Shown: in pieces, positions 37,253-46,087 of the stretch | Layout: each line of letters begins with the position of its first letter | Position numbering within the stretch: position 1 is the first letter of the stretch | From: Pseudomonas sp. Bout1 | GTDB lineage: Bacteria; Pseudomonadota; Gammaproteobacteria; Pseudomonadales; Pseudomonadaceae | Direction: 5' to 3' | DNA: 64,000 nucleotides | Assembly: GCF_034314165.1 (NCBI RefSeq) | Contig: NZ_JAVIWK010000001.1 | Coordinates: forward strand, 434,001 to 498,000 | The notes under the pieces: generated by a model | Told to the model about the DNA's origin: nothing | The model's input: the letters and a program-made list of their open reading frames with translations, nothing else | Database searches by the model: none | Made by a program: the position numbers and the translations under genes

Positions 37253-38786
37253 GCAGCCTCCAGTGTTGCTCGGCGATGCGTTTGAGGCACAGGCGCAGTT
37301 CGCCTTCCAGAGCGCGGTCTTCGATGACTGGCGGGAAGTCCTTGGCCAGCTCTGCGTGCATGGCGGCCAGCGCCGGTGGCAGTGGGCGCGCGTCTTCAGC
37401 CTGGGCCCGCAGCCATACACCCTGGTTGGCGGCCAGCAAGGTGGCAGCGGCGACTTGCTCGGTCAGCTCCAGCACGCGAATTGCGTCGCGGGCGGCGATG
37501 GTGCCCATGCTGACCTTGTCCTGGTTATGGCACTCGGTGGAGCGCGAGAACACGCTGGCCGGCATGGTGTTCTTCAGCGCTTCGGCGGTCCAGGCGCTGG
37601 TGCCGATCTGCACCGCCTTGAAACCGTGGTTGATCATCGCCCGCTCGGCTGGCGCGCCCGACAAATTGCTCGGCAGGCCGTGGTTGTAGCGCACGTCCAC
37701 CAGCAGCGCGAGCTGGCGGTCCAGCAGGTCGGCGACGTTAGCCACCAGGGTCTTGAGGCTGTCCATGGCGAAGGCAATGTGGCCGCCGTAGAAGTGACCG
37801 CCGTGCAGCACGCGTTCTTCTTCGGCGTCGATGATCGGGTTGTCGTTGGCGCTGTTGAGTTCGATCTCGATAAATGAACGCAGCCAGTTCAGGCTGTCGG
37901 CCAGCACGCCCAAAACGTGGGGCGCACAGCGCAGCGAGTAACGGTCTTGCAGGCGGTGCAGCGGCGCGGTCGGTGCGTCGATGGCCAAGTCCTTGCGCAA
38001 CCAGGCGGCGACTTGCATCTGCCCCGGGTGCGGCTTGGCGGCGAACAGGCGCTCGTCGAAATGCTCCGGGTTGCCTTGCAGCGCCACCACGTTAAGCGCG
38101 GTGATGCGCGTGGCCAGTTGCAGCAGGTAGTCGGCACGGGCGAAAGCCAGGCAGGCGAGGCCGGTCATCACGGCGGTGCCGTTCATGAGTGCCAGGGCTT
38201 CTTTCGGGCGCAGCACCAATGGGTCCCAACCCAGTTCTCGGTGCACGTCGGCAGCCTGGCGACGTTCGCCACGGAACATCACTTCGCGCTCGCCAGACAG
38301 GGTCGCGGCTACGTAGGACAGCGGCGTCAAATCACCGCTGGCGCCCACCGAGCCTTCTTCCGGAATCAGCGGCAGCACGTCGAATTCGAGAAACGCATGC
38401 AGGCGCTCCAGCAACTCCACGCGCACCCCCGACACGCCGTGGCACAGTGACTGCAAGCGCGCCGCCAGCACCGCGCGGGTGGCTTGGGCATCCAGCAACT
38501 TGCCCAGGCCGCAGCCGTGGAACGTGTAGAGGTGACGCGGCAGTGCTTCGACGTGCTGCAACGGCACCGCCACCACGCAGGAGTCGCCGTAGCCGGTGGT
38601 CACGCCGTAGATCACGCCTTCCTTGTCCAGCAACGAATCCAGGAACTGCGCGCCCTTGGCGATGCGCTGGCGGTACTGGGCATCAGCTTGCAGTTGAGTC
38701 GGCGCCTGACGGTTGGCCAGGGCCAATACGTCTTCGATGCGCAGGGGGAGTTCGCCGAAGGTTACCGGCTCAAGATGCGTCGTCAT
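37245..38786 (-). CDS. HAL/PAL/TAL-family ammonia-lyase in the polyene operon
   Basis: A 513-residue MIO-dependent aromatic amino acid lyase. The prosthetic group precursor Ala-Ser-Gly is at residues 149-151 (SVGASGDLTPLSYVAA), the catalytic Tyr is in YGVTTGYG at 60-67, and LNSANDNPI lies further on. The position that sets substrate choice reads Phe89-His90 (TFHGCG), unlike Ser-His of histidine lyases, His-Leu of tyrosine lyases or Phe-Leu of phenylalanine lyases. Embedded between the acyltransferase and thioesterase genes, it most likely makes a cinnamic or coumaric acid that supplies the aryl starter, but histidine as substrate is not excluded. Confidence 0.85.
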   Translation of the reverse strand: MTTHLEPVTFGELPLRIEDVLALANRQAPTQLQADAQYRQRIAKGAQFLDSLLDKEGVIYGVTTGYGDSCVVAVPLQHVEALPRHLYTFHGCGLGKLLDAQATRAVLAARLQSLCHGVSGVRVELLERLHAFLEFDVLPLIPEEGSVGASGDLTPLSYVAATLSGEREVMFRGERRQAADVHRELGWDPLVLRPKEALALMNGTAVMTGLACLAFARADYLLQLATRITALNVVALQGNPEHFDERLFAAKPHPGQMQVAAWLRKDLAIDAPTAPLHRLQDRYSLRCAPHVLGVLADSLNWLRSFIEIELNSANDNPIIDAEEERVLHGGHFYGGHIAFAMDSLKTLVANVADLLDRQLALLVDVRYNHGLPSNLSGAPAERAMINHGFKAVQIGTSAWTAEALKNTMPASVFSRSTECHNQDKVSMGTIAARDAIRVLELTEQVAAATLLAANQGVWLRAQAEDARPLPPALAAMHAELAKDFPPVIEDRALEGELRLCLKRIAEQHWRLHA

Positions 38787-39705
38787 CGGTCTTCCAGAAA
38801 GGGTAAAAGTTGAACCATTGTTGGGGCGCTTCCAGGCAGAACTGGCCCAGGCGCTCGGCGTAGCGGGCGGTCCATTGTGCGATCACCTGCTGGCGGTCGC
38901 TGCGTTTCCATTCGATCAGTTGGGCGAACGGCTCGATGATCAGGCGATAGCGGCCTTGATGCTTCAGGCACATCAGCAAGTTGACCGGGCATTTCAGCAA
39001 GCCTGCCAGCAGCCACGGGCCTTGGGGGAAGGCGGCGTCATGGCCGAGGAAAGCCACCCGCACCGTGCGCCCGCCGTGCAGCGGTACACGGTCGCCGGCA
39101 ATCGCCAGCCACTCGCCGGCGTCGAGGCGCTGACTGAGCAGCATCATCACCGCAGGGTCCAGTTCGCTGACCTGGATCAGGCGCAAATTGGTCGCGCCGG
39201 CCTCGCCCAGAATCCGGTTGAAGCGTTCGGCGTGCTTGGTGTGCACCAGCACGTTCATCGTGACCTTTTCGCCCAGCTCGGCGAGGGCGCGGCACACCTC
39301 AAGGTTGCCCAGGTGCGCGCCTACCAGCATCTGCCCGCGTTCGCTGCGTAGCTGGCTGCGCAGGTGTGCCGGGTCGATGATTTCAATCTGTTCCAGGCGC
39401 AGTTTGCCGTTCCATACGTCGAGCTTGTCCAGCAGGGCGTCGGCGAATGCCATGAACTGCCCGAAGACTCTTCGGTGGGTAGGGCGCAGGTCATCGCGCT
39501 TGCTCCAGTCGGCCAGGCGTTGCTGGTACTGCCAGGCGCTTTGGCGGGCCGTGCGGCCGAACAGGAAGAAGTACAACACGATGCTGTACAGCAGCGGGCT
39601 CAACAGCCTGCGCCCGAGGACCTTGGCGGCGAGTGCGGTGAATTTCATCAGCCAGAAGCTGCCGCGCTCTTTGCGGTCGGCCCAGTGCTTGGTGTCCTGG
39701 GTCAT
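38770..39705 (-). CDS. LpxL/HtrB-type acyltransferase (C-terminal half of ApeJ)
   Basis: Membrane-associated acyltransferase of 311 residues from ATG 39705. An N-terminal hydrophobic helix (LSPLLYSIVLYFFLFG) is followed by the lysophospholipid acyltransferase core with LVGAHLGNLEVCRAL (the HxxxxE-type catalytic motif) and IAGDRVPL. It overlaps the glycosyltransferase stop as ATGA and the ammonia-lyase start by 17 bases. In E. coli the single protein ApeJ joins a glycosyltransferase and an acyltransferase of this type; here they are two coupled genes. The likely role is to attach acyl chains to the lipid anchor. Confidence 0.85.
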   Translation of the reverse strand: MTQDTKHWADRKERGSFWLMKFTALAAKVLGRRLLSPLLYSIVLYFFLFGRTARQSAWQYQQRLADWSKRDDLRPTHRRVFGQFMAFADALLDKLDVWNGKLRLEQIEIIDPAHLRSQLRSERGQMLVGAHLGNLEVCRALAELGEKVTMNVLVHTKHAERFNRILGEAGATNLRLIQVSELDPAVMMLLSQRLDAGEWLAIAGDRVPLHGGRTVRVAFLGHDAAFPQGPWLLAGLLKCPVNLLMCLKHQGRYRLIIEPFAQLIEWKRSDRQQVIAQWTARYAERLGQFCLEAPQQWFNFYPFWKTDDDAS

Positions 39706-40436
39706 GCCTGCCACCGGCGCCAGAGGATCATCGGCGCGCGCACCAACATGCCGAAGAACAGCCGGGTGTGCATCGAGGAAATCAGCGCGTTGTCGTGCAC
39801 CAGGCGAAAGTGCGACAGGCCGTCGGTGGGGTAATGCACCTTGGTCGGCAGCCAACGCATCGGCTGGTTGCGCCAAGCCAGGCGCACCAGGATGTCGGAG
39901 TCGAAATCCATGCGTTTGCCGATGTTGGCCGAGTCCATCAGGGCCAGGGTCGGTGGCAGTGGGTACACGCGAAAGCCGCACATTGAGTCGCGGATCTGCA
40001 GCGACAAGGTGTTGATCCACACCCACACGTGGGTCAGGTAGCGCGCATAAAGGCGGCCCTTGGGCACACTGTCGTCGTACTCCGGGTAGCCGCAGATTAC
40101 GGCGTTCGGGTGGGTGCGCGAGGCGTCGAGGAAGGTGCCGACTTCCCGCAGGTCGTGCTGGCCGTCGGCGTCCACTTGCAGGGCGTGGGTGAAGCCCAGG
40201 CGCGCCGCTTCGCGAAAACCGGCCATGACGGCGGCGCCCTTGCCCTGGTTGGTGGGCAGGGTCAGCAGGGACACGTTGTCCAGGGTGGCCAGTTGCGCGA
40301 GCACGGTGGCGCAGGCGGGGCTGCTGCCGTCGTCTACCAGCAGGCAGGGCAAGCCGCTGTCGAGCACGGTACGCACCACGGCGGGCACGGCGGCCTCGTG
40401 GTTGTAGACCGGGATCAGGGCGCAGGGGTTATGCAT
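39702..40436 (-). CDS. Family 2 glycosyltransferase (N-terminal half of ApeJ)
   Basis: A 244-residue GT-A fold enzyme from ATG 40436: CALIPVYNHEAAVPAVV at the N-terminus, LLVDDGSS, and the metal-binding DxD in ALQVDADGQHD, followed by the Pro/Gly-rich acceptor region MCGFRVYPL. It would transfer a nucleotide sugar to the polyene anchor. It is the first gene after a REPIN that splits the operon, and its stop overlaps the acyltransferase start. Upstream in-frame ATGs lie in the REPIN region and lack ribosome-binding sites. Confidence 0.86.
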   Translation of the reverse strand: MHNPCALIPVYNHEAAVPAVVRTVLDSGLPCLLVDDGSSPACATVLAQLATLDNVSLLTLPTNQGKGAAVMAGFREAARLGFTHALQVDADGQHDLREVGTFLDASRTHPNAVICGYPEYDDSVPKGRLYARYLTHVWVWINTLSLQIRDSMCGFRVYPLPPTLALMDSANIGKRMDFDSDILVRLAWRNQPMRWLPTKVHYPTDGLSHFRLVHDNALISSMHTRLFFGMLVRAPMILWRRWQA

Positions 40437-40467
40437 AACAGGTACCCCATTGGCAGAAGCGCTGTGC

Positions 40468-40597
40468 GTGGCGAGGGAGCTTGCTCCCGCTGGGCTGCGA
40501 AACGGCCCCAACACAGGCGACACCGATTTGCCTGATAAACCACAGTGCCTGGGTTGGGAGTGCTGCGCACTCCAGCGGGAGCAAGCTCCCTCGCCAC
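40468..40597. repeat. REPIN splitting the polyene operon
   Basis: GTGGCGAGGGAGCTTGCTCC at 40468 and its reverse complement ending 40597, nearly identical to the pair at 1031-1145. It fills most of the only sizeable gap (167 bases) in an operon otherwise joined by overlaps. Confidence 0.85.
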
Positions 40598-40603
40598 AAA
40601 AGC

Positions 40604-42274
40604 TTAATCACTGATCCTCTCCAGCACGATCCGCCCACTGGAGCAGGCTGCCGCCTCATTGCGGTAGGCGAAGTACAGCTTGCTGCGTTCCCGGTCGAAC
40701 CGCAGGTGCAGTTCGATCCGGTCATCCGGGCGCACCAGTTGCTGGAACTTGAGCACTTCCATCCCGGCAAATTGCCCTGGCAGGTTGAGCAGTTGCTGGC
40801 CCAGGGTCAGCGCCCAATCCACCTGCACCACGCCCGGCAGCACCGGTGTTTGCGGGAAGTGCCCACTGAAGTAGGCGAGGTCCGGCGGGACCGCCAGTTG
40901 CAGGGTCCATTCGCCGTTGGCTTCGACGCGCTCCAGCACTTGCGGCGCTGTCGGGCGGGGTGCCAGCAGCAGGGCTTCGACGTCGGCCTGGGGCAGCTTG
41001 CCTTGGCTGTTCAACGGCAATTGGCGCAACAGGCGCCAGCGGCGCGGCAGGGCCAGGGCTTCGCAGTGTTGGCCCAAATGTTCGCGCAGGGTTTGGGTGA
41101 CGCTGCGCCGGCCCTGGTTGCGCAGGGCGTGCAGGCCGTCGCTGTTGAGCACCACGAGGGCGCCGAGGGAGGCACGGTTTTCCTGCACCACGCCCAGGCG
41201 CGTTTCGGCGACCCAGGCATGGTTCATCAGCGCTTGTTCGAGCATCGGCAGGGAGATGCGTTTTTCTTCCAGCTTGACGATGCGGTCCAGTCGGCCCAGT
41301 AATTCGAAGCGGCCGTCGGCGTGTATTTTTGCGGCGTCGGCGGTCTGTTCAATATGGCCGGCGGGCAGGTACGGCGAGGCAATGCGCAGCGCGCCGTCGG
41401 CGTCCTGGCTCAGGTGCACGTCGGCAAACGGCTGCCACGGTTGTGCGCCCTGGCGCCAGGCAATGCCGCCGGTTTCCGAGCTGCCGAGGATTTCTGTCGG
41501 CCATTGCTGCAAGCGTTGATGCAGGTTGCTGGCGGCTTCAAGGGGCAAGGCGCCGCCGGAGGAGAAAACCCGCTTGACCGGCATGAGCGCCGGCCAGTCG
41601 AGGTTGTCGCCCATGCGCTTGAGCAGCGCCGGGCTGGCCACCCAGGCGAACTGCGAATGCTCGCGGCTGGCGCGCTGCAAATCCTCGGGGAATGCCAACT
41701 GCCGGCGCACAAAGGTGCGCCCGGCGCACAGCGGCCACAGCACCCGGAACAGCAAGCCATAGATATGCTGGGTGGCCACGCTGCCGATGATGCAGGCCTG
41801 GCCCAGGTCGGCGCCCCACAGGGTTTCCAGCGCCTGGACTTCATTGGCCATCTGGCGCAGGGTTTTGTCGATGCGCTTGGGCTCGCCGCTGGAGCCGGAG
41901 GTGCACAGGCTCAGGCAGCACGCGTCCAGGTCCAGGGCGGCGCCACTTAATGGCGCTTGATAGAGTGCGTCCAGGTCGCCGGCCTCGGTCAGCCAGGCGT
42001 CGACGGCGTCATTCCAGCGTTGGCGGGTCTGTGGTTGCAGGTCGGCGGGCAGCAACACGCTGACGCCGGCGCGCCACGCACCCAGCAGGGCGATTGCCAG
42101 CACACCGGCATCTTCCAGGTGCACCGCCAGGCGCTGGATGCCGAGGGCTTGCAACCCGGCGGCCAGGCTCAGGGATTTTTCCCGCAATTGCAGGTGATCC
42201 AGGGCAGGTTCGGTGGTGACCCAACGCTGACCTACAGGCTCAAGCAGCAAGTGCTCAAGATTCAACCAATTCAT
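40604..42274 (-). CDS. apeH: AMP-ligase fused to FabA/FabZ-like dehydratase (ApeH-ApeI fusion)
   Basis: A 556-residue protein from ATG 42274, overlapping the preceding gene as ATGA. Residues up to about 430 form an ANL adenylation domain: [16 protein letters not shown] (AMP-binding P-loop), [30 protein letters not shown] and the core lysine in LNSQGKLPQ. From about residue 440 the chain becomes a hotdog dehydratase with the [20 protein letters not shown] motif, the catalytic His region of FabA/FabZ/ApeI. In E. coli ApeH and ApeI are separate; here they are one chain. It activates the aryl starter acid onto ACP and dehydrates intermediates. Confidence 0.87.
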   Translation of the reverse strand: MNWLNLEHLLLEPVGQRWVTTEPALDHLQLREKSLSLAAGLQALGIQRLAVHLEDAGVLAIALLGAWRAGVSVLLPADLQPQTRQRWNDAVDAWLTEAGDLDALYQAPLSGAALDLDACCLSLCTSGSSGEPKRIDKTLRQMANEVQALETLWGADLGQACIIGSVATQHIYGLLFRVLWPLCAGRTFVRRQLAFPEDLQRASREHSQFAWVASPALLKRMGDNLDWPALMPVKRVFSSGGALPLEAASNLHQRLQQWPTEILGSSETGGIAWRQGAQPWQPFADVHLSQDADGALRIASPYLPAGHIEQTADAAKIHADGRFELLGRLDRIVKLEEKRISLPMLEQALMNHAWVAETRLGVVQENRASLGALVVLNSDGLHALRNQGRRSVTQTLREHLGQHCEALALPRRWRLLRQLPLNSQGKLPQADVEALLLAPRPTAPQVLERVEANGEWTLQLAVPPDLAYFSGHFPQTPVLPGVVQVDWALTLGQQLLNLPGQFAGMEVLKFQQLVRPDDRIELHLRFDRERSKLYFAYRNEAAACSSGRIVLERISD

Positions 42275-42816
42275 ACGCGGCCTCGAACCCTTTGTCGTAC
42301 CAGCCATTCCACGGCAAACAACAGCCCCATCAGCCCGTAGGCGATCATGCCGTTGTACAACGTCCACCAACTCAGCGGCGCCCACAGCGTGAGCGCGGCG
42401 GCGAGCAGGCCGTTACACAGGAAAAACACACTCCACACCACGGTGACCTGGCGGGTATACACAATCGCTTTTTGAGGCAGTTGCGGCTCGGTCATGCGCG
42501 CCAGGCGCTCGACCATCGGCGGCCCGTACTTCAGGCTCAGGCCGAACAGTGCCAGCATGAACGCACTGACCAGGCTGGGGTACCAGCGCAGCATTTGCGG
42601 GTTGTCGAACCAGGCGAGCAGCAGGCAAAAGACGATGATCGCCGCGGCCATCCAGCGTGCACCCGGGCGCCTGGCGCCGGTCAGCGCGCGCAATAGCCAC
42701 AGGCTGCCCAGCAGCAGGCCGAACTGCCACGGGGCAAAATGCTCCGTGCCGTAATACACCGCAAACGGGTACAGCAACCCTGCCAGCAACAGGCCAAGGC
42801 CGATCAGCCGACTCAT
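42271..42816 (-). CDS. apeG: COG4648 integral membrane protein (ApeG-like)
   Basis: A 181-residue membrane protein with about five or six predicted helices (LIGLGLLLAGLLYPFAVYYG, FGLLLGSLWLLRAL, WMAAAIIVFCLLLAWF, VVWSVFFLCNGLLAAAL and a last helix). It is characteristic of aryl polyene clusters in this position between an acyl carrier protein and the AMP-ligase. Its molecular role is not known. ATGA overlaps on both sides. Confidence 0.8.
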   Translation of the reverse strand: MSRLIGLGLLLAGLLYPFAVYYGTEHFAPWQFGLLLGSLWLLRALTGARRPGARWMAAAIIVFCLLLAWFDNPQMLRWYPSLVSAFMLALFGLSLKYGPPMVERLARMTEPQLPQKAIVYTRQVTVVWSVFFLCNGLLAAALTLWAPLSWWTLYNGMIAYGLMGLLFAVEWLVRQRVRGRV

Positions 42817-43067
42817 GCGGCCGGTTGAACCAGACGGTACACCGCCTCGACCACGTCGCTCACCGTACGCACGGCCTTGAACTCTTCGGCGGCGATTTTC
42901 TTGCCGGTCTGGCGCTTGATGTGGTCGATCAGGTCTACCGCATCAATGCTGTCGATTTCCAGGTCCTGGTACAGGTTGGCGTCGAGTGTGACGCGTTCAG
43001 GTTCCAGTTCAAACAGTTCCACCAGGGCGTTGCGCAAGGTGTTGAAAATATCGTCACGAGTTTGCAT
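42813..43067 (-). CDS. apeF: Acyl carrier protein (ApeF-like)
   Basis: An 84-residue carrier protein with the phosphopantetheine site DLEIDSIDAVDLIDHI (Ser in the DSI motif). One of two carriers in the operon; in characterised systems the two share loading of the starter and elongation. The next gene overlaps as ATGA. Which carrier corresponds to ApeE or ApeF is assigned by gene order only. Confidence 0.85.
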   Translation of the reverse strand: MQTRDDIFNTLRNALVELFELEPERVTLDANLYQDLEIDSIDAVDLIDHIKRQTGKKIAAEEFKAVRTVSDVVEAVYRLVQPAA

Positions 43068-43076
43068 GGTACGGTC

Positions 43077-43346
43077 TCAAGCTGCCTGTCGGGCCGTGAC
43101 GAACGCCGCAAGGCTGGCCACGTTGGTGAAGTGATTGCGGGTGTCCTTGGCGTCGGCATCGATCTTGATGCCGTACTTTTTCTGGATCGCCAGGCCCAAT
43201 TCCAGGGCGTCGACTGAATCCAGGCCAAGGCCTTCGCCGAACAGGGTTTGCTCGTTGCCGATATCGCTCTCGCTGATGTCCTCCAGGCCCAGGGCCTCGA
43301 TGATCAGGGTTTTTATGTCGTGCTCAAGGCGGTGTTGGTCGCTCAT
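43077..43346 (-). CDS. apeE: Acyl carrier protein (ApeE-like)
   Basis: An 89-residue carrier protein from ATG 43346 with GEGLGLDSVDALELGLAI (Ser in DSVD). It overlaps the acyltransferase stop by 23 bases and is separated from the second carrier by nine bases. The E/F naming follows gene order in other clusters. Confidence 0.85.
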   Translation of the reverse strand: MSDQHRLEHDIKTLIIEALGLEDISESDIGNEQTLFGEGLGLDSVDALELGLAIQKKYGIKIDADAKDTRNHFTNVASLAAFVTARQAA

Positions 43347-44136
43347 CTTCGGCGAGCTCCTTAATAAAATACTGGTGCAGGTAATCGTTGAGCTTGCGTG
43401 AAGCCTGGGGCGCGGGCCCTTGTGCGGCAAACGCCTGTGGTTCTATATCGGCACCCACGCGCAAACTGAAGTGAAACCTGCGATGGGGGATGCGATACCA
43501 GGGTTCGGCCTTGGTCAGGGTGGTGGGGCTGACCTTGATCACCACCGGCGTGATGATGCTCGCACCTCGCAGGGCAATGGCGGCGGCGCCGCGATGAAAG
43601 GTCGGTGCCTGCCCCGGCGAGGTGCGGGTGCCTTCCGGGAAAATGATCAGGGTCTGGCCGTCGCGCAGGGCGTCGGCGGCCGCGTCGAGCATGTCGGCGC
43701 TGCCGTCATTGCTGATGTAGCCGGCATCACGCACCGGCCCACGGGTGAACGGGTTTTGCCACAGGCTCTGCTTGACCACACAGTTGGTCTGGCGCATCTG
43801 GGCGATCAGGAACACCACGTCTACCAGCGACGGGTGGTTGGCGATGATCATCTGGCCTGGACGGCCGAGCCTTTCGGCGCCTTCGACGCTGTAGGTCAGG
43901 ATGCCCAGGCGCATCATCATGCGGCTAAACAGCCAGAACAGGCAGCTGATGGTGTGGCGGGCCCGTCGCTGGTGCTGCCTGACGTCACCCGGCAGGCAAC
44001 TGAGCAGCGGGAACACCAGCACGCGCAGGCACAGGCCGCCGAGGCCAAACAGGGCGAAGGCGGTGGCGGTGGCGAACAGGCGCCAGTAGTAGGCCTGCCG
44101 TGGCTTTTCGGTCAGGGCTTGCGTTGCCAGTTCCAT
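43324..44136 (-). CDS. apeD: 1-acylglycerol-3-phosphate acyltransferase-like protein (ApeD-like)
   Basis: PlsC-family acyltransferase of 270 residues from ATG 44136. An N-terminal helix (LFATATAFALFGLGGLCLRV) is followed by the HX4D motif in IIANHPSLVDVVFL and the FPEGTRTS block III. It overlaps the chain-length factor gene by 25 bases. It probably acylates the lipid anchor or transfers the polyene chain. Confidence 0.87.
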   Translation of the reverse strand: MELATQALTEKPRQAYYWRLFATATAFALFGLGGLCLRVLVFPLLSCLPGDVRQHQRRARHTISCLFWLFSRMMMRLGILTYSVEGAERLGRPGQMIIANHPSLVDVVFLIAQMRQTNCVVKQSLWQNPFTRGPVRDAGYISNDGSADMLDAAADALRDGQTLIIFPEGTRTSPGQAPTFHRGAAAIALRGASIITPVVIKVSPTTLTKAEPWYRIPHRRFHFSLRVGADIEPQAFAAQGPAPQASRKLNDYLHQYFIKELAEDERPTPP

Positions 44137-44834
44137 ACTCGGTTCTTCCAGGCATGTTGGCAGGCGCCCTGTTCGTTCAGCAGGGTGCGCAGCAGGTTCA
44201 GGGCGTGGGGCCACTGGGCTTTGGTGGTGGGTTGGACAGCGGTCGTATTCAGTTCCAGCTGCCACTCGTCGCCCGGGGTCAGCAGCAGGCCGAGGGCGTA
44301 GGGGAAGGGCACGTCATCGATCCAGCGCGCATAGGCTTCAGGCGGCTGCTCCTCGGTAATGATCAGCAACACAGCCGGCGCGCCTTCATTGAGCAGGGCG
44401 GCGGCTTCGAGCATGCCGTGCTCCAGGCCGTCGCCGGCGGCGGCGAGGGCGGTCATTTCGCTGGTTTCATTGCGCAGGATCGACCACAGGCCAATCACCG
44501 CGTTGTGCACCGACAGGCTGAACTGGGTTGGCGACAGGGGCTCATCGTTGGCCAGGTCGCTGAGAATGTCGAGGGTGCGCGGGGTTTCGCCGTGACGGGA
44601 AACAAACACCAGTGGCAGTTGCTGCAGGCCTTCAGCCAGCGGCCAGCCCACGCTGAAGGCCATGCGCGCCAGGCGGCTCAGGCGGCGGCGCTGCATGGCG
44701 GGCAGGAATGACACATCAGGGGCGGCGTCGCTGCTGGCGAGCAGCGTTGGCTGCCGGCACCAGGCGCGCCAGTCGTCCGCGCTTTCGAGCCCGGGGGCCC
44801 AGGCTCGCCATTGGGCGATGTTGAAATTGATCAC
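44112..44834 (-). CDS. apeC: Beta-ketoacyl synthase-like chain length factor (ApeC-like)
   Basis: First gene of the polyene operon: a ketosynthase-like protein of 240 residues without the catalytic triad, the pattern of a chain-length factor (SPTQFSLSVHNAVIGLWSI and ALAAAGDGLEHG replace the active-site Cys and His regions). It pairs with the ApeO ketosynthase. The start is set at GTG 44834 because family members begin with a short hydrophobic-aromatic stretch like INFNIAQWRAWAPG; an ATG at 44876 would add 14 residues and is the alternative. Confidence 0.82.
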   Translation of the reverse strand: MINFNIAQWRAWAPGLESADDWRAWCRQPTLLASSDAAPDVSFLPAMQRRRLSRLARMAFSVGWPLAEGLQQLPLVFVSRHGETPRTLDILSDLANDEPLSPTQFSLSVHNAVIGLWSILRNETSEMTALAAAGDGLEHGMLEAAALLNEGAPAVLLIITEEQPPEAYARWIDDVPFPYALGLLLTPGDEWQLELNTTAVQPTTKAQWPHALNLLRTLLNEQGACQHAWKNRVWNWQRKP

Positions 44835-45181
44835 TGAGAAGTTATCCCGCCCCTGCGGGCTTCCTTGTGCGGCCATTGGCCCCGGATACCGGGACAGGGT
44901 GCAAATGCCGAATGGCGCGCATTATCCCGGTGCTGCGGGGTTCTAGCAAACTTTGGTAAAGAATTATTCACGGCTGATTACAAAATCGAAGGAAAGAATT
45001 ACAGATTGTCCGTCGCGGAGGTGGGGCACCGGGTGTCAGGTATTTCCTGATTTATCGGACCGACAGGAAATTCTTGTGCGAGATAGAGCCTCTGATGCTG
45101 TAGTGCAGAAGCGAACGAGGTAGCGAACCGGCGCTTTTGCCCTCTACACTCGGTCATTCATTGATACACGGAGGTTTTTCC
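44835..45181. promoter_or_regulatory. Divergent control region between the polyene operon and parA-like gene
   Basis: About 350 bases without a credible gene. An AT-rich block at 44945-45005, unusual for this GC-rich genome, probably holds the polyene operon promoter (minus strand, candidate TTCGAT, 16 bases, AATAAT). The parA side has an inverted repeat at 45042-45071. No operator can be named. Confidence 0.5.
45042..45071. repeat. Inverted repeat upstream of parA-like gene
   Basis: ATTTCCTG (45042-45049) and CAGGAAAT (45064-45071) form perfect eight-base arms around a 14-base centre containing TCGGACCGA. It could be a regulator site or a transcript hairpin. Confidence 0.5.
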
Positions 45182-45952
45182 ATGCGGCGCGTGGTGTTCA
45201 ACCAAAAAGGCGGTGTTGGCAAGTCCAGCATTGCCTGCAACCTGGCGGCGGTCAGCGCCAGTGAAGGCTATCGAACCCTGTTGGTGGACCTTGATGCCCA
45301 AGCCAACTCCACCCAGTACCTCACCGGGCTGACCGGCGACGATATCCCGATGGGAATCGCCGATTTTTTCAAGCAAACCCTGTCTTCCGGGCCGTTTTCG
45401 AAGAAAAACCAGGTGGATATCTACGAAACCCCGTTCGACAACCTGCATGTCATCACCGCGACGGCGGAACTGGCCGACTTGCAGCCCAAGCTTGAGGCCA
45501 AGCACAAAATCAACAAGCTGCGAAAGCTGCTGGATGAATTGAGCGAGGACTACGACCGGATTTACCTGGATACGCCGCCGGCGTTGAATTTTTATGCGGT
45601 TTCAGCGCTGATTGCCGCTGATCGCGTGTTGATCCCCTTCGATTGCGACAGTTTCTCCCGCCAAGCGCTTTACGGCCTGCTGGCAGAGATTGAAGAATTG
45701 AAGGAAGACCACAACGAAGGGCTGGAAGTGGAAGGCATCGTGGTCAACCAGTTCCAGGCCCGGGCGAGCCTGCCGCAGCAGATGCTGGATGAACTGATTG
45801 CCGAAGGCTTGCCGGTGCTGCCGGTGTACCTGACCAGCTCGGTGCGCATGCGTGAATCGCACCAGGCGAACATGCCGCTGATCCACCTGGACCCACGGCA
45901 CAAGCTGACGCAACAGTTTGTGGAGTTGCATAACCTGCTGGAAAACGCGTGA
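45182..45952 (+). CDS. ParA-family ATPase, chromosomal, without ParB
   Basis: A 256-residue deviant Walker ATPase: [20 protein letters not shown] at the N-terminus (signature Lys in KGGVGKS), switch [10 protein letters not shown], and [12 protein letters not shown]. The start ATG 45182 follows a good GGAGG site. No parB lies next to it, so it is not a plasmid-type partition operon; solitary ParA-like ATPases in pseudomonads may position other cargo. Its last 51 codons form the beginning of the 396-base tandem array, which leaves this copy intact. Confidence 0.85.
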   Translation: MRRVVFNQKGGVGKSSIACNLAAVSASEGYRTLLVDLDAQANSTQYLTGLTGDDIPMGIADFFKQTLSSGPFSKKNQVDIYETPFDNLHVITATAELADLQPKLEAKHKINKLRKLLDELSEDYDRIYLDTPPALNFYAVSALIAADRVLIPFDCDSFSRQALYGLLAEIEELKEDHNEGLEVEGIVVNQFQARASLPQQMLDELIAEGLPVLPVYLTSSVRMRESHQANMPLIHLDPRHKLTQQFVELHNLLENA

Positions 45953-45976
45953 TAACAACCTGAGCGCAGGATGGGC

Positions 45977-46087
45977 GTAGCAGTTGTCGAACTTTGGCGA
46001 GGCTACGTTGGCCACGCCGCCGACTTCGGCTTGGCTCCAAATCGAGGTGCCCCCGACGCAGCCTCGCCAAGGCTCGACAGCTGCTAC
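45977..46087. repeat. REPIN-like palindrome (first copy within the array)
   Basis: GTAGCAGTTGTCGA at the left and TCGACAGCTGCTAC at the right, with GGCGAGGCTACG/CGCAGCCTCGCC inner arms. It belongs to a different family from the GGGAGC-type REPs elsewhere in the window. Copies recur at 46373-46483 and twice more, 396 bases apart each time. Confidence 0.75.

Noticed and set aside
45182..45952. Plasmid or prophage partition system
   Set aside because: There is no parB, no centromere-like repeats and no integrase; the neighbours are ordinary chromosomal genes.
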